A stretch of 33,201 nt of DNA from Trichodesmium sp. MAG_R02 (GCA_023356605.1 JAKQYE010000041.1:1-33201), one strand, 5' to 3'. Shown: positions 1 through 9,800, counted from the stretch's first letter. Notes: generated from the letters alone by a model not told the origin. A program made the numbers and translations.

Positions 1-12
1 GGTAAAGCTTTA

Positions 13-91
13 CACCTAAAACCTAACACCTAAAACCTAAAACCTAACACCTAAAACCTAAAACCTAACACCTAACACCTAACACCTAACA
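13..91. repeat. Heptamer tandem array, left of the TPR-CHAT gene
   Basis: Eleven consecutive 7-bp units of the form CCTAAMA (CCTAAAA or CCTAACA), each CCTA starting 7 bp after the last from 15 to 85. The array ends about 7 bp before the stop codon of the TPR-CHAT gene. It is preceded by AAGCTT at 5-10. It is the inverted counterpart of the array at 5186-5262. Short heptameric repeats of this kind (STRR) are well known in filamentous cyanobacteria. Confidence 0.95.
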
Positions 92-97
92 CACTAA

Positions 98-3000
98 CTA
101 ACTCAACCCTGCACAAATAAACGCACTCCAATACGCCGGATGCTCAAAGGGATGTTCTTTTTTACAGACTGCTTTCAGGTACTTATCCTTAGTATAAAAA
201 ATACGCTGATAAATAGCATTAATTTTCCCCCACTCTTCCTCTAACCCCTGATACTCCGCCGAACCTTTGGCATAACTATCACGTCTAAGTTTTATCTCCT
301 GAAGTTGCTTATATGTCGCTTCCAACTTTTCATCTAATGCCTTTTCTAATTCCTTTTTATATTTCTTCTTGAGCTCTTTGCCTGTCAATTCTCGTAACTG
401 TCGTTGTCCTAGTTGCAATGCAAGAGAACGATTTTTTCCTTCTTGGCGCAGTTGGTGATAAAAAATCGAAAATAAACATGTTCCTAAATCATCTACAGAC
501 CACAAACTGCTGATTACACCCCTGGCACCTGCACATAAAAATCCTGTGTTTAATGTTAACACGTCATCGGAGATTTGCACTTGGCCTAAATTGGTCTCAC
601 AACAGTCGATGAAGACTTCATCTAGATCTGGGAAACGGAACGCAGGAGATAATAGTTGCCCTAAGGTAAGTCTGCCGTCCGCTAACACTAATGCTGATTC
701 CATACAGTTGTCTATGCGAGATTGAGCGTGATGGGTTGACAATAACCGTTGTACCTGAGATAATAATAGTTTGTAGCTGTCTATGGTTGCAGCTTCACCT
801 CGCAGGCGTTGGTCTTCTGGGACTTCATACATTTGGGCTATATATTGCGCTTCATAACTGGAACAAGGTAGGTCGTTGTGAGTGTCTTCCACAATACCTT
901 GTTTGATTTCCCCTTTAATTTCTTCCCGTTCGGTACAAAAATCTAGAATTTGGCAGCTGGGCAGGGTGCGGATACTGAAACGGTCACCTAGATATTTGTT
1001 ATCTCCTGACTCTGCTACTGGCATTGCGTTCCAAGGGAGAAAGTGTAAGTGTCGATGGGGAATTAATATCAATTCTTTAATGTCTTGGAGATAAGACTTG
1101 CATAATTCCTCTAATTTTAGCTTCCTACCTATATCCTGTAAAAATTCAGGCATCTGTTGTTTCCATTCTTTTTGGGATGAGAGGTAAGACTCAAACCATT
1201 TTTCCCAAATCCAGTTTTGTAGTTCTTTATCCCCCAGCCCCTTGTAAGTATGAACTTTTACCCCATCTTGTTGCAATACAAACAAGTAGGTATTGTCGGT
1301 GATAGTATAAAAACTCAATATGGCTGTGGTGGGCTCCTGGATCAATGCTTGGATTTTCAGAAATTCTAGTGGGGCAACTTGAATGCCCTCTGCTAATACT
1401 CGGTCTAAGCTGCGGATTTTTTTATAGACTTCCTGCTTTTTAGCTTCTAATTCGCCAATGCGTTTATTTCTTGCTTCTATCGCAGCTCGCCCCCTAGTTG
1501 CTATGGCTAATTCTTTTGATTCTATTCCACGTTCTCCTTGTTGTTGTTGTTCCCAAAGTTGATTAATTTCTTGTTGAATAGCTTCGTATTCTTCAACTTC
1601 TCCTGGTATTCCACCTTGAGAGTAGCGATCGTTACTTGCCATTATATCTACTAACCGTTTGGAGCGAGAACGCTCTACATATTCTAAGGCTTTTTCTATT
1701 TGATCAGTATTCACGTAAGCTTGTACTATCCTGTGGTAGATATCTATAGACTCTTCGATAATTTTTTGGCGGCGATCGTCGTCTTTTGACCAGCTGCGGC
1801 TGAGTTCTACTGCGGTTATGGCTTTTTCATAATTATCGGCGGCGAGTTGCCAGTTTTGGTTGTCGAAATATAGGTTGCCTAGGTTGCGGGTAGTTTGAAG
1901 ATGGTTGATGGGGTCTGCTTCTAGGGTGTGCACCAGCAAAGCTTTTTCGTATGCTGCAATGGCAGCTTCAATATTTTGGGCTTTGTCTCCCCTTATTCTG
2001 TCTGTGTGGGCAACGCCGAGATTATTTTGAGTCATTGCCCAGTCCATGGGGAAGTCTGTTTGGGTTCGCACCAGCAAAGCTTTTTCGTATGCTGCAATGG
2101 CAGCTTCAATATTTTCGCCTTTGTCTCCCCTTATTCTTTTCCAGTAGGCATTGCCGAGATTATTTTGAGTCATTGCCCAGTCCATGGGAAAGTCTGTTTG
2201 GGTTTGCACCAGCAAAGCTTTTTCGTATGCTGCAATGGCAGCTTCTATATTTTGGGCTTTGTCTCCCCTTATTCTGTTACCGTAGGCAATGCCGAGATTA
2301 TTTTGAATTGTTGCCCATTCCATGGGGAAGTCAGTTTGGGTGTACACCAGCAAAGCTTTTTCGTATGCTGCAATGGCAGATTCCATATTTTCGGCTTTGT
2401 CTCCCCTTATTCTTTTCCAGTAGGCAAGGCCGAGATTATTTTGAGTTTTTGCCCAGTCCATAAGGAAGTCAGTTTGGGTGCGCACCAGCAAAGCTTGTTG
2501 GTATGCAGCAATGGCAGCTTCAATATTTTGGGCTTTGTCTCCCCTTATTCTGTAAAAGTAGGCAATGCCGAGATTATATTGAGTTCCTGCCCAGTCCGTA
2601 GGGAAGTCTGTTTGGGTGTACACCAGCAAAGCTTGTTGGTATGCAGCAATGGCAGCTTCAATATTTTGGGCTTTGTCTCCCCTTATTCTGTCACTGTAGG
2701 CAATGCCGAGATTATATTGAGTCATTGCCCAGTCCGTAGGGAAGTCTGTTTGGGTGTACACCAGCAAAGCTTGTTGGTATGCAGCAATGGCGGCTTCAAT
2801 ATTTTCGGCTTTGTCTCCCCTTATTCTGTAAGTGTAGGCACCGCCGAGATTATTTTGAGTTGTTGCCCAGTTGATGGGGAAGTCTGTTTGGGTGCGCACC
2901 AGCAAAGCTTGTTGGAATGCAGCAATGGCAGCTTCAATATTTTGGGCTTTGTCTCCCCTTATTCTGTCACTGTAGGCAATGCCGAGATTATATTGAGTCA

Positions 3001-5107
3001 TTGCCCAGTCCGTAGGGAAGTCTGTTTGGGTGTACACCAGCAAAGCTTGTTGGTATGCAGCAATGGCGGCTTCAATATTTTCGGCTTTGTCTCCCCTTAT
3101 TCTGTAAGTGTAGGCACCGCCGAGATTATTTTGAGTTTGTGCCCAGTCCATGGGGAAGTCAGTTTGGGTGCGCACCAGCAAAGCTTGTTGGAATGCAGCA
3201 ATGGCAGCTTCAATATTTTGGGCTTTGTCTCCCCTTATTCTGTCACTGTAGGCATTGCCGAGATTATTTTGAGTCGTTGCCCATTCCATGGGGAAGTCAG
3301 TTTGGGTGTACACCAGCAAAGCTTTTTCGTATGCTGCAATGGCAGTTTCCATATTTTCGGCTTTGTCTCCCCTTATTCTTTTCCAGTAGGCATTGCCGAG
3401 ATTATTTTTAGTTGCTGCCCAGTCGATGGGGAAGTCTGTTTGGGTTCGCACCAGCAAAGCTTTTTCGTATACTGCAATGGCAGATTCTATATTTTCGGCT
3501 TTGTCTCCCCTTATTCTCTCCCAGTAGGCAATGCCGAGATTATCTTGAGTCATTGCCCAGTCCATGGGGAAGTCAGTTTGGGTTCGCACCAGCAAAGCTT
3601 TTTCGTATGCTGCAATGGCAGCTTCTATATTTTCGGCTTTGTCTCCCCTTATTCTGTAAGTGTAGGCACCGCCGAGATTATTTTGAGTCATTGCCCAGTC
3701 CATGGGGAAGTCAGTTTGGGTGTACACCAGCAAAGCTTTTTCGTATGCTGCAATGGCGGATTCCATATTTTCGCCTTTGTCTCCCCTTATTCTTTTCCAG
3801 TAGGCAACGCCGAGACAAACTTGAGTCATTGCCCAGTCCATGGGGAAGTCAGTTTGGGTTCGCACCAGCAAAGCTTTTTCGTATGCTGCAATGGTGGATT
3901 CTATATTTTCAGCTTTGTCTCCCCTTATTCTGTAAAAGTAGGCAATGCCGAGATTATTTTGAGTCATTGCCCAGTCCATGGGGAAGTCAGTTTGGGTTCG
4001 CACCAGCAAAGCTTTTTCGTATGCTGCAATGGCGGATTCTATATTTTCAGCTTTGTCTCCCCTTATTCTGTCACCGTAGGCAAGGCCGAGATTATTTTGA
4101 GTCAATGCCCAGTCCATGGGGAAGTCAGTTTGGGTTCGCACCAGCAAAGCTTTTTCGTATGCTGCAATAGCAGCTTCAATATTTTCCGCCTTGCCTCCCT
4201 GTATTCTGTAAGAGTAGATAATTCCAAGCTGGTTTAATGAGTCGCCCTCCCACTGACGGTTTTTAATTTCCCTAGCAACAGCTAAAGATTTTTGTTGATA
4301 CTCCAAGCACTGCTCGTATTGTTTCAAAGACTGATAATTCAGAGCCAAATTGTAGAAAGAAGCACATTCCCCACAACGGTCTTTAATGTCCTGGTCAATA
4401 GCCAAACACTTTTGATGATAAGCGATCGCCTCTTCGTATTCTCCTAAACCTCTACAAACATTACCCAAACCATTAAAAGCAAAAGCCCTCCCTTTAGGAT
4501 ACCCGATCGCCTCTGCAATAGTTAAAGCCTCTTGATGATAAGCTTTTGCCAACTCATGTTTCCCCAAAGAATTATCTATCGCACCTAAACCATTTAGACC
4601 ATCAACTTCCCCCTGGCCATATTCAATTTCTCTAGCCATAGCCAAAGACTCCTGAAATATAGCAGTGGCTCTTTCTTTATCGTCCAAACGCCTATAACTA
4701 CTACCCAAACCATAGAGGGCATCAACTTCCCCTTGATAGTTTTGAAATTCTCGATATATAGTTAAACTCAGTTTGTAAAATTGTATAGCCTCAGAAAACC
4801 GACTAATCTCATATTCGCGCTTCCCCATTTTACTCAGAACACCTGCAGTTTCATTCCTGAGAGTCGCCTGTGTCTCCGAACTTCCCAAAACCTCACCCAC
4901 TTGTAGGGCCAAACTTAACAACAAATTCGCCCCATCCCAATCATGATTATCTCTTAAACCTTCTGCCTTCCGAGCCATTACCTCCAATAACTCCGGTGTA
5001 ATTAGCTCTTGGTAGCCATTTAAAACCTGCTTAACTTCGGCCTCACTCCCGCAGTGGCCCAATTGTGCGATTAAATTATCTTGAGATACTTTCGACATAA
5101 AATCCAA
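98..5107 (-). CDS. TPR-repeat CHAT-domain protein (putative caspase-like protease)
   Basis: A 1669-residue protein starting at ATG (MDFMSKVSQDN) and ending in TAG. Residues about 90-300 are five or six 40-residue TPRs of the kinesin-light-chain type. Residues about 302-1060 are 16-17 near-identical 46-residue TPR-like units (AIAAYEKALLVRTQTDFP, then WAxTQxNLGxAYxxRIRGDK). Then come one more TPR, a coiled-coil-like stretch and a C-terminal CHAT domain (about 1330-1669). CHAT hallmarks are visible: STHHA with His1459/1460, DCCET with Cys1502/1503, and AGARGVISSLWSVDD. The likely His-Cys dyad is therefore present. CHAT proteins belong to the caspase/separase clan and are often joined to TPRs that sense a partner; substrate and partner here are unknown. 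No signal peptide is seen, so it is probably cytoplasmic. It is transcribed alone and is flanked by inverted heptamer arrays. Family assignment is sure; protease activity is inferred. Confidence 0.93.
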   Translation of the reverse strand: MDFMSKVSQDNLIAQLGHCGSEAEVKQVLNGYQELITPELLEVMARKAEGLRDNHDWDGANLLLSLALQVGEVLGSSETQATLRNETAGVLSKMGKREYEISRFSEAIQFYKLSLTIYREFQNYQGEVDALYGLGSSYRRLDDKERATAIFQESLAMAREIEYGQGEVDGLNGLGAIDNSLGKHELAKAYHQEALTIAEAIGYPKGRAFAFNGLGNVCRGLGEYEEAIAYHQKCLAIDQDIKDRCGECASFYNLALNYQSLKQYEQCLEYQQKSLAVAREIKNRQWEGDSLNQLGIIYSYRIQGGKAENIEAAIAAYEKALLVRTQTDFPMDWALTQNNLGLAYGDRIRGDKAENIESAIAAYEKALLVRTQTDFPMDWAMTQNNLGIAYFYRIRGDKAENIESTIAAYEKALLVRTQTDFPMDWAMTQVCLGVAYWKRIRGDKGENMESAIAAYEKALLVYTQTDFPMDWAMTQNNLGGAYTYRIRGDKAENIEAAIAAYEKALLVRTQTDFPMDWAMTQDNLGIAYWERIRGDKAENIESAIAVYEKALLVRTQTDFPIDWAATKNNLGNAYWKRIRGDKAENMETAIAAYEKALLVYTQTDFPMEWATTQNNLGNAYSDRIRGDKAQNIEAAIAAFQQALLVRTQTDFPMDWAQTQNNLGGAYTYRIRGDKAENIEAAIAAYQQALLVYTQTDFPTDWAMTQYNLGIAYSDRIRGDKAQNIEAAIAAFQQALLVRTQTDFPINWATTQNNLGGAYTYRIRGDKAENIEAAIAAYQQALLVYTQTDFPTDWAMTQYNLGIAYSDRIRGDKAQNIEAAIAAYQQALLVYTQTDFPTDWAGTQYNLGIAYFYRIRGDKAQNIEAAIAAYQQALLVRTQTDFLMDWAKTQNNLGLAYWKRIRGDKAENMESAIAAYEKALLVYTQTDFPMEWATIQNNLGIAYGNRIRGDKAQNIEAAIAAYEKALLVQTQTDFPMDWAMTQNNLGNAYWKRIRGDKGENIEAAIAAYEKALLVRTQTDFPMDWAMTQNNLGVAHTDRIRGDKAQNIEAAIAAYEKALLVHTLEADPINHLQTTRNLGNLYFDNQNWQLAADNYEKAITAVELSRSWSKDDDRRQKIIEESIDIYHRIVQAYVNTDQIEKALEYVERSRSKRLVDIMASNDRYSQGGIPGEVEEYEAIQQEINQLWEQQQQGERGIESKELAIATRGRAAIEARNKRIGELEAKKQEVYKKIRSLDRVLAEGIQVAPLEFLKIQALIQEPTTAILSFYTITDNTYLFVLQQDGVKVHTYKGLGDKELQNWIWEKWFESYLSSQKEWKQQMPEFLQDIGRKLKLEELCKSYLQDIKELILIPHRHLHFLPWNAMPVAESGDNKYLGDRFSIRTLPSCQILDFCTEREEIKGEIKQGIVEDTHNDLPCSSYEAQYIAQMYEVPEDQRLRGEAATIDSYKLLLSQVQRLLSTHHAQSRIDNCMESALVLADGRLTLGQLLSPAFRFPDLDEVFIDCCETNLGQVQISDDVLTLNTGFLCAGARGVISSLWSVDDLGTCLFSIFYHQLRQEGKNRSLALQLGQRQLRELTGKELKKKYKKELEKALDEKLEATYKQLQEIKLRRDSYAKGSAEYQGLEEEWGKINAIYQRIFYTKDKYLKAVCKKEHPFEHPAYWSAFICAGLS
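1931..4212 (-). repeat. 138-bp in-frame tandem repeat array (about 16.5 copies)
   Basis: The motif CACCAGCAAAGC recurs at 1931, 2069, 2207 and so on at exact 138-bp steps, equal to 46 codons, so every copy keeps the reading frame. Stretches such as CTTTGTCTCCCCTTATTCT are almost identical in nearly all copies, whereas a few codons vary strongly. Two adjacent units (about 2908-3183) match the next two (about 3184-3459 start) at a 276-bp offset, which points to a recent two-unit duplication. Confidence 0.95.
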
Positions 5108-5185
5108 GATTATCAGGTGTCTACAAAATGTTTGTAAAGTATATCATTGTTCTTTTCTTCAGTCAATGGTCTTTCCGCTCTAGAT

Positions 5186-5262
5186 TTAGGTGTTAGGTGT
5201 TAGGTGTTAGGTATTAGGTTTTAGGTATTAGGTTTTAGGTATTAGGTTTTAGGTATTAGGTG
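5186..5262. repeat. Heptamer tandem array, right of the TPR-CHAT gene
   Basis: Eleven TTAGGTN units (TTAGGTG, TTAGGTA, TTAGGTT) with TTAGG at every seventh base from 5186 to 5256. This is the reverse complement of the unit at 13-91. It is followed, after TGTT, by AAGCTT at 5265-5270, mirroring AAGCTT-TACA-CCTAA at the left end. It lies upstream of the TPR-CHAT start codon. Confidence 0.95.
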
Positions 5263-5263
5263 T

Positions 5264-5340
5264 TAAGCTTTTGTGCATTTAAACGACTTATTCTTGTATA
5301 CCTCAGTTCAGATAAAAAAACCTTCTAAATTCTAAATTCT
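5264..5340 (+). repeat. Dispersed intergenic repeat, copy 1
   Basis: Bases 5264-5283 (TAAGCTTTTGTGCATTTAAA) match the reverse complement of 11216-11235 exactly. Bases 5321-5340 match the reverse complement of the AGAATTTAGAATTTAGAAGG stretch near 11160-11180. The middle aligns loosely at the same spacing. The two are inverted copies of a roughly 76-bp element. Confidence 0.8.
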
Positions 5341-5937
5341 CATACTTGGCCACGGATATAAAAATTAGAGAATTTTATCTTCATCTCTTTATGTCCCATT
5401 TTGAGATAGCTTGGGGGTGTTGATGGCCTTCCCAGTAGCCGCCCTCAAGATATTTCCCTTCGCAATAACAATATTTTGCACAATTAAATAGCAGAAATTT
5501 GCGATCGCTTCACGAACTACATTCATTGTTTCCTTTAATTGTTAGATTGATTATTTTGGGCCATGTAAAATCATTAATCATTTGTTCTAATACATTTACG
5601 GGTTGAACCGGGGATAGTTTTGCAATGTTGCCAAAATTTTTTGTTGAGAATGATAGATTTTGTTAGATTTTTGATAATTTTGGGGAACGGAAATATTTTT
5701 TATACACAAAAAGAGATTTGTAATTGGGGTTTAGTCCTAATATCCTTGGAGGGACCAAAGTCCAACTACGAGCCGAATTAATCTATGTTGGGTTTCGTGG
5801 CCTCAACCCAACCTACGACTCTTCTTGAGTCATCTGTTAAGATGACTTTAGCTATTAGCCAAGGATTTAAATCCTTAGCTTGGCGATATAACCAGGAGAA
5901 CTTGGCAAACCCTAACTAAATATTAAAAATTCCTATT
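5341..5937. other. Intergenic region with palindromic repeats, no gene seen
   Basis: AT-rich, without a convincing open frame. It holds a HIP1 octamer near 5502, a 63-bp segment (5757-5819) repeated at 6695-6757, and an imperfect palindrome around 5858-5884 (CCAAGGATTTAAATCCTTAGCTTGG). The palindrome lies close to the 3' end of the 5938 gene and could terminate it, but there is no T-run. Confidence 0.6.
5757..5819 (+). repeat. Dispersed palindromic repeat with TTGGGTT core, copy 1
   Basis: This segment reads AAAGTCCAACTACGAG, then TATGTTGGGTTTCG, then CTCAACCCAACCTAC. GTTGGGTT and AACCCAAC form a hairpin. It matches 6695-6757 with only a few changes, in the same orientation. GTTGGGTTTCG hairpins are a common intergenic repeat type in cyanobacteria. 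Confidence 0.85.
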
Positions 5938-6333
5938 TTACCCCTCCCAAATTTCTACCAATTTATTAATCAAATCTTCTGCCAATTCGCTCAACTCAAC
6001 ATCCCTATTCTGAACATCATCCTCCCTCACATTTGCCATCAAATTACTAGCTAATTCTTCTTTATCATCATCCAAATATGTGACAAACAAACTCTTAGTA
6101 GCAGCTCGCCACTCATAATTTTTCTTAGTCCGATATATCCACTCCAACTGAGCAATAATATTAGTCAAATTATCCATTACCAACCTATCTTTAACCCTAG
6201 AAAAAACTGGGTCAACATCAGCAGAAAAAGCATGATTAGCAGACTCTAAACGTTGTAAAAATTCAAACAAAACCTCTATATGTTCCAACTCATTAACCTC
6301 CACTAATTCCGGCATTTCATCTGGTTCATCCAA
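5938..6333 (-). CDS. Small acidic protein of unknown function
   Basis: About 131 residues with a TTG start, or 125 if it begins at the internal ATG (MPELVEVNELEH), seven codons in. An in-frame TAA lies only a few codons upstream, so the frame cannot extend much further. The protein is rich in Glu and Asp and looks all-helical, with leucine-spaced segments at both ends (LEHIEVLFEFLQRL and LSELAEDLINKLVEIWEG) and a central IAQLEWIYRTKKNYEWRAATKSLF. No signal peptide or catalytic motif is seen and I do not recognise a family. It stands alone between repeat-rich gaps. It could be the surviving 3' part of a longer gene, because neither start has a clear ribosome binding site. Coding use looks genuine, but this is a moderate-confidence gene. 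Confidence 0.6.
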   Translation of the reverse strand: MDEPDEMPELVEVNELEHIEVLFEFLQRLESANHAFSADVDPVFSRVKDRLVMDNLTNIIAQLEWIYRTKKNYEWRAATKSLFVTYLDDDKEELASNLMANVREDDVQNRDVELSELAEDLINKLVEIWEG

Positions 6334-6877
6334 CTGAAAAAGCTGCCGTTATTGTCGAGAATATTCAAATTACTGAAATCTTAGAGGCCAAATTTGTATA
6401 TATATGAGCGCACCTTTTCCATTGTGTTTATAGTATCATGTCAAGTTTTTTTTATCAACCACTTTGAGGATATTTTTGATTGAATTAATTTCAATTCATT
6501 CCCTCACTAATCACAGTCAAAAAAAACTGGCAAATTTTCTGAGGGGGAAAAATCAACTACTAATCGGAAAAAATCAGAATTTTACCAGCCCAAATCAACT
6601 CGAAAGGAATAGATAAATTAGAAAAGTTAAATCAGGAAATACATCACGAGAGAAAAGTGAAACCCAACGAGCAGCTAAATTAATCACAGGAACTAAAGTA
6701 GAACTACGAACTTAATTAATCTATGTTGGGTTTCGTTGCCTCAACCCAACCTACAACTAGAAATTGTTCAGCAATAAATAATAACCGGAATTTATGGACG
6801 TTGCGTACAACGTCCTATCTTAGTTGAATAAACATTAATCCAACTTGGTATAACGATCGCGCTCGCTTACCTTCGAG
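6334..6877. other. Intergenic region with dispersed repeats, no gene seen
   Basis: AT-rich. It contains the second TTGGGTT repeat (6695-6757) and a short hairpin around 6793-6814 (GGACGTTG, CGTA, CAACGTCC) whose core resembles the palindrome of the MITE-like elements at 12542 and 23133. No open frame of interest was found. Confidence 0.6.
6695..6757 (+). repeat. Dispersed palindromic repeat with TTGGGTT core, copy 2
   Basis: Same-orientation copy of 5757-5819. It shares AACTACGA, TTAATCTATGTTGGGTTTCG and CCTCAACCCAACCTAC. The two copies are 938 bp apart and bracket the small gene at 5938-6333. Confidence 0.85.
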
Positions 6878-9800
6878 TTAAAATCTCTTACTATTTAACT
6901 TAACCCTCTCCCCATAATTTAACAACATTTCCAAAGCTGCCAAACGATTTTGCCAAGTCTGAACTTGATAAGCATTCTGCCTAGCATGAACACTCATAGT
7001 GCTTTTAAATTTTAACTGGAATTTCCTCAGGCTTCTTCTAGCATTATTCAAATTGCTATTATCAGGACTATCAGCTAATTTTTCCAAAGCTGTTGCCAAC
7101 TTCCCAGCCTCATTACGCCAGCTCTCAAGTTGAGATCCCCTTAGGGCAAGTTGCTCATTTTCTAACAAAAAACTCCATTCTCTTTTCAAAGTTTGAAAAC
7201 GATCTGCTGCTGCAGCAAATGGTTTACGGTAAGGAATTGCACTTTCCATAACTTGAGTTGTTTCAGTAAAAGCACTTAATGAAGTTCTTTTCCTATTATC
7301 CTTTTCTCCCCCACCTTGAGTGCTCCTCAAAAATTCATGTAAACCACCAGTAATTCTTTCTGCAGCAAAAATAATATAACCCCCAGTGGGTAAATCTCGA
7401 GCTGCTTGAATTTGGTCTACTGCTACAATCTCAGGAATATTCAAAAGCTTAACCGCTGGCGTTATCAAAGTGCTACCTAACACTCGTGTATTTGCTAGGG
7501 GTTGGGTAATTTGCTGAAAACGATTTGTATCTAAAGCGTAAGTCATGGGAGTTAATAAATCAATATCCCCATTTAGAACCCAGGTTTCCCAATCTTGCTG
7601 AATTTTATTAAAGCGCTCATGGCGAGGAAAAGGGAATACTGCCGTCGAAAGAATTACCTTGGGATATTTCTTTTTCAGAAAATCAGAAGTATTAGCAACA
7701 AAACTATTAACTTGCTTAATCTTAAACTCAGTCCATTTCCACAAATTCTGGCGATCGCGTGATGAAATCTTCATTGGATCTATCCCATACAACTGCCGAA
7801 ACTGATTACGAGCCGTCATACTATAACCATAAGAAGAATTCCGATCAGGATTTTGAAAAGGATAGCGAATATAGTCAAGGTGAATCCCATCAACCTCATA
7901 CTTACCAGCAATTTCATCTATTATATTGAGCAAATATTGCCTGACTTTAGGATTAGCCGGGTCCATATAAACCTTGCCATCAGAAGGATGTCTTTTGCGA
8001 CCTTTCTTATCAGTCATCACCCAACCAGGATTAGCCGAAATTACTGGACCTAAATAACTATCTACTTGACCAAGAGCGCGATTATGAGCTTGGTTTCCCA
8101 CGGCAAAGGTCCAAATCCAAGCGTGTACCTCCATATTCCTTTCGTGGGCTAACTTCACTGCTGCTTTCAGAGGGTCCCAAGAAATTGTCAAAGGATTTTG
8201 TTTTGGAGCAACATTACTAGGATAAATCGTATAACCAGCATTAATAGTTTCAAAGAAAACAGTATTAATACCAGCAGCAGCAAGTCGGTCAAACACCATT
8301 GCTAAACCTCTTTCAGACCTGGCGTTCACAATTGTTCCTCGGTCGAACCAAACAGCTCGAATCTCAGCCCCTGCTCTTTTACCGTCAGTGGGATAATTAT
8401 CCCACAACATTTGCCTTGTTTGTAGCCATTGATTTCTGGCAGTAGCGTATTGTTTAGCTTTTACTTGTTGGGGAAAATTTTGAATTACCTGACGCGCTCT
8501 ATCAATTACTTTCTGAGCCTCGCTGATCCTTTTATTTCTTTGAGCAATAAAGGCAGTATTAGAGGAAGCAGCGACCAAACTAATATCATTTGTTTCTAGA
8601 TTGACTTCTACGTTTGCTGATTTAGCTGCCACCAAGGCACTTTCAAATCTACCAAGGAGATTCTTTAATTCCTCTAGCATTGCATAAGTTTGAGCTCTGC
8701 TAATTGGATGGTTTCCTTGCCTGATGTCTAAACCAGGAGCTGCTGATTCTGATGAAGGGTCTGTTTGGGATATTGGTACTTGTATTTTTGCTGGAGGTCT
8801 CAATAAGGCAGTTATAGGATTACGGCGAGAAGATGATGTAGTTGTTTTTGTTTCTTGTCGAGTCCGGTTCCAAATACTCCCTCTATTATTATTAGTTTGT
8901 GGAGTCGGGTTGTCACTGGAACTAATAATTTTGTTTTGGTCACTAACATTTCCACTAGGCTGATTTTGTTGTTCTCTGTGTTGTTGGAATCTTTGCCAAA
9001 TACTCCTACTTCTATTGTTATTATTATTATTATTAGTATTATTAGTAGTATTAGTAGTCTCTGAATTTAAATTTTCAGGAGAATCTTTTTCACTAACAGT
9101 TTCAGTTTGAGTAACTGTTGCTGTCTTCGAGCCTAAATTACTATTTTGACTACCTAATCCTTCGGTTACTTGAGTAAGATGTTCTGTTTTGTTTTCGGCG
9201 CTAATCTTCTTTTGCTGACTTCTGAGCCAAATATTATCCTGATTTACAGTTGAATTTTGAGCTGTAGGAGCAGTTAAATTTATATTTGAGTTTTCCCCAG
9301 TATTTGAAGATATAGTTCTAGGTTGAACCCTAACTGGATTTATACTTTCCTTCGTTGATATAGGTGAAGGGGTAGTTCTTGGCTGAATTTTTAGAGGGTT
9401 AGAATTATTAGTCCTAGATACAGTCAGTCTATTATTCTCTAAGGGAAGGGGATTATTATTTTTGGCATTAAATTGTGATTGACCTTGATAACGATTCAAA
9501 GCAGCTTGCAACCAAATACTATCTATAGTAGCAGATTCACTATTTCCCCAGTGCCAACCTAAATAGGTGGCTTGGGAAGTAATTACTACTGCTGAAGAAC
9601 CGGAACTTCCCTTCCAAGTAGCAGCAGTTGTGCTGTTTAAGCCTGCCGGAATTAATATTCCACCTGCAACTGTACTTTGATTGTCGGTTTTTGGTGCCCA
9701 ACTTGTAGATTCTTTGCAAGTAAGGTCTAAACAACGATGTTTAGGTTCTGGTGTGGTGGGTCGACTTAGGGGAAATGCCCAATAAGAACCAAGGAGCGAT

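Noticed and set aside
13-91. CRISPR array
   Set aside because: The 7-bp units have no spacers; neither the heptamer arrays nor the 138-bp array has a repeat-spacer structure, and no cas gene is present.
1931-4212. Diversity-generating retroelement target
   Set aside because: Variable codons change at all bases, not only at A, and no reverse transcriptase or template repeat is in the window.
1928-4237. A 769-codon open frame on the plus strand opposite the TPR repeats
   Set aside because: It exists because the 138-bp repeat is a multiple of three and has no stop in that antisense frame. Its peptide is just the mirrored repeat (Cys/Phe/Ser-rich) with no fold, and the TPR-CHAT protein explains the sequence.
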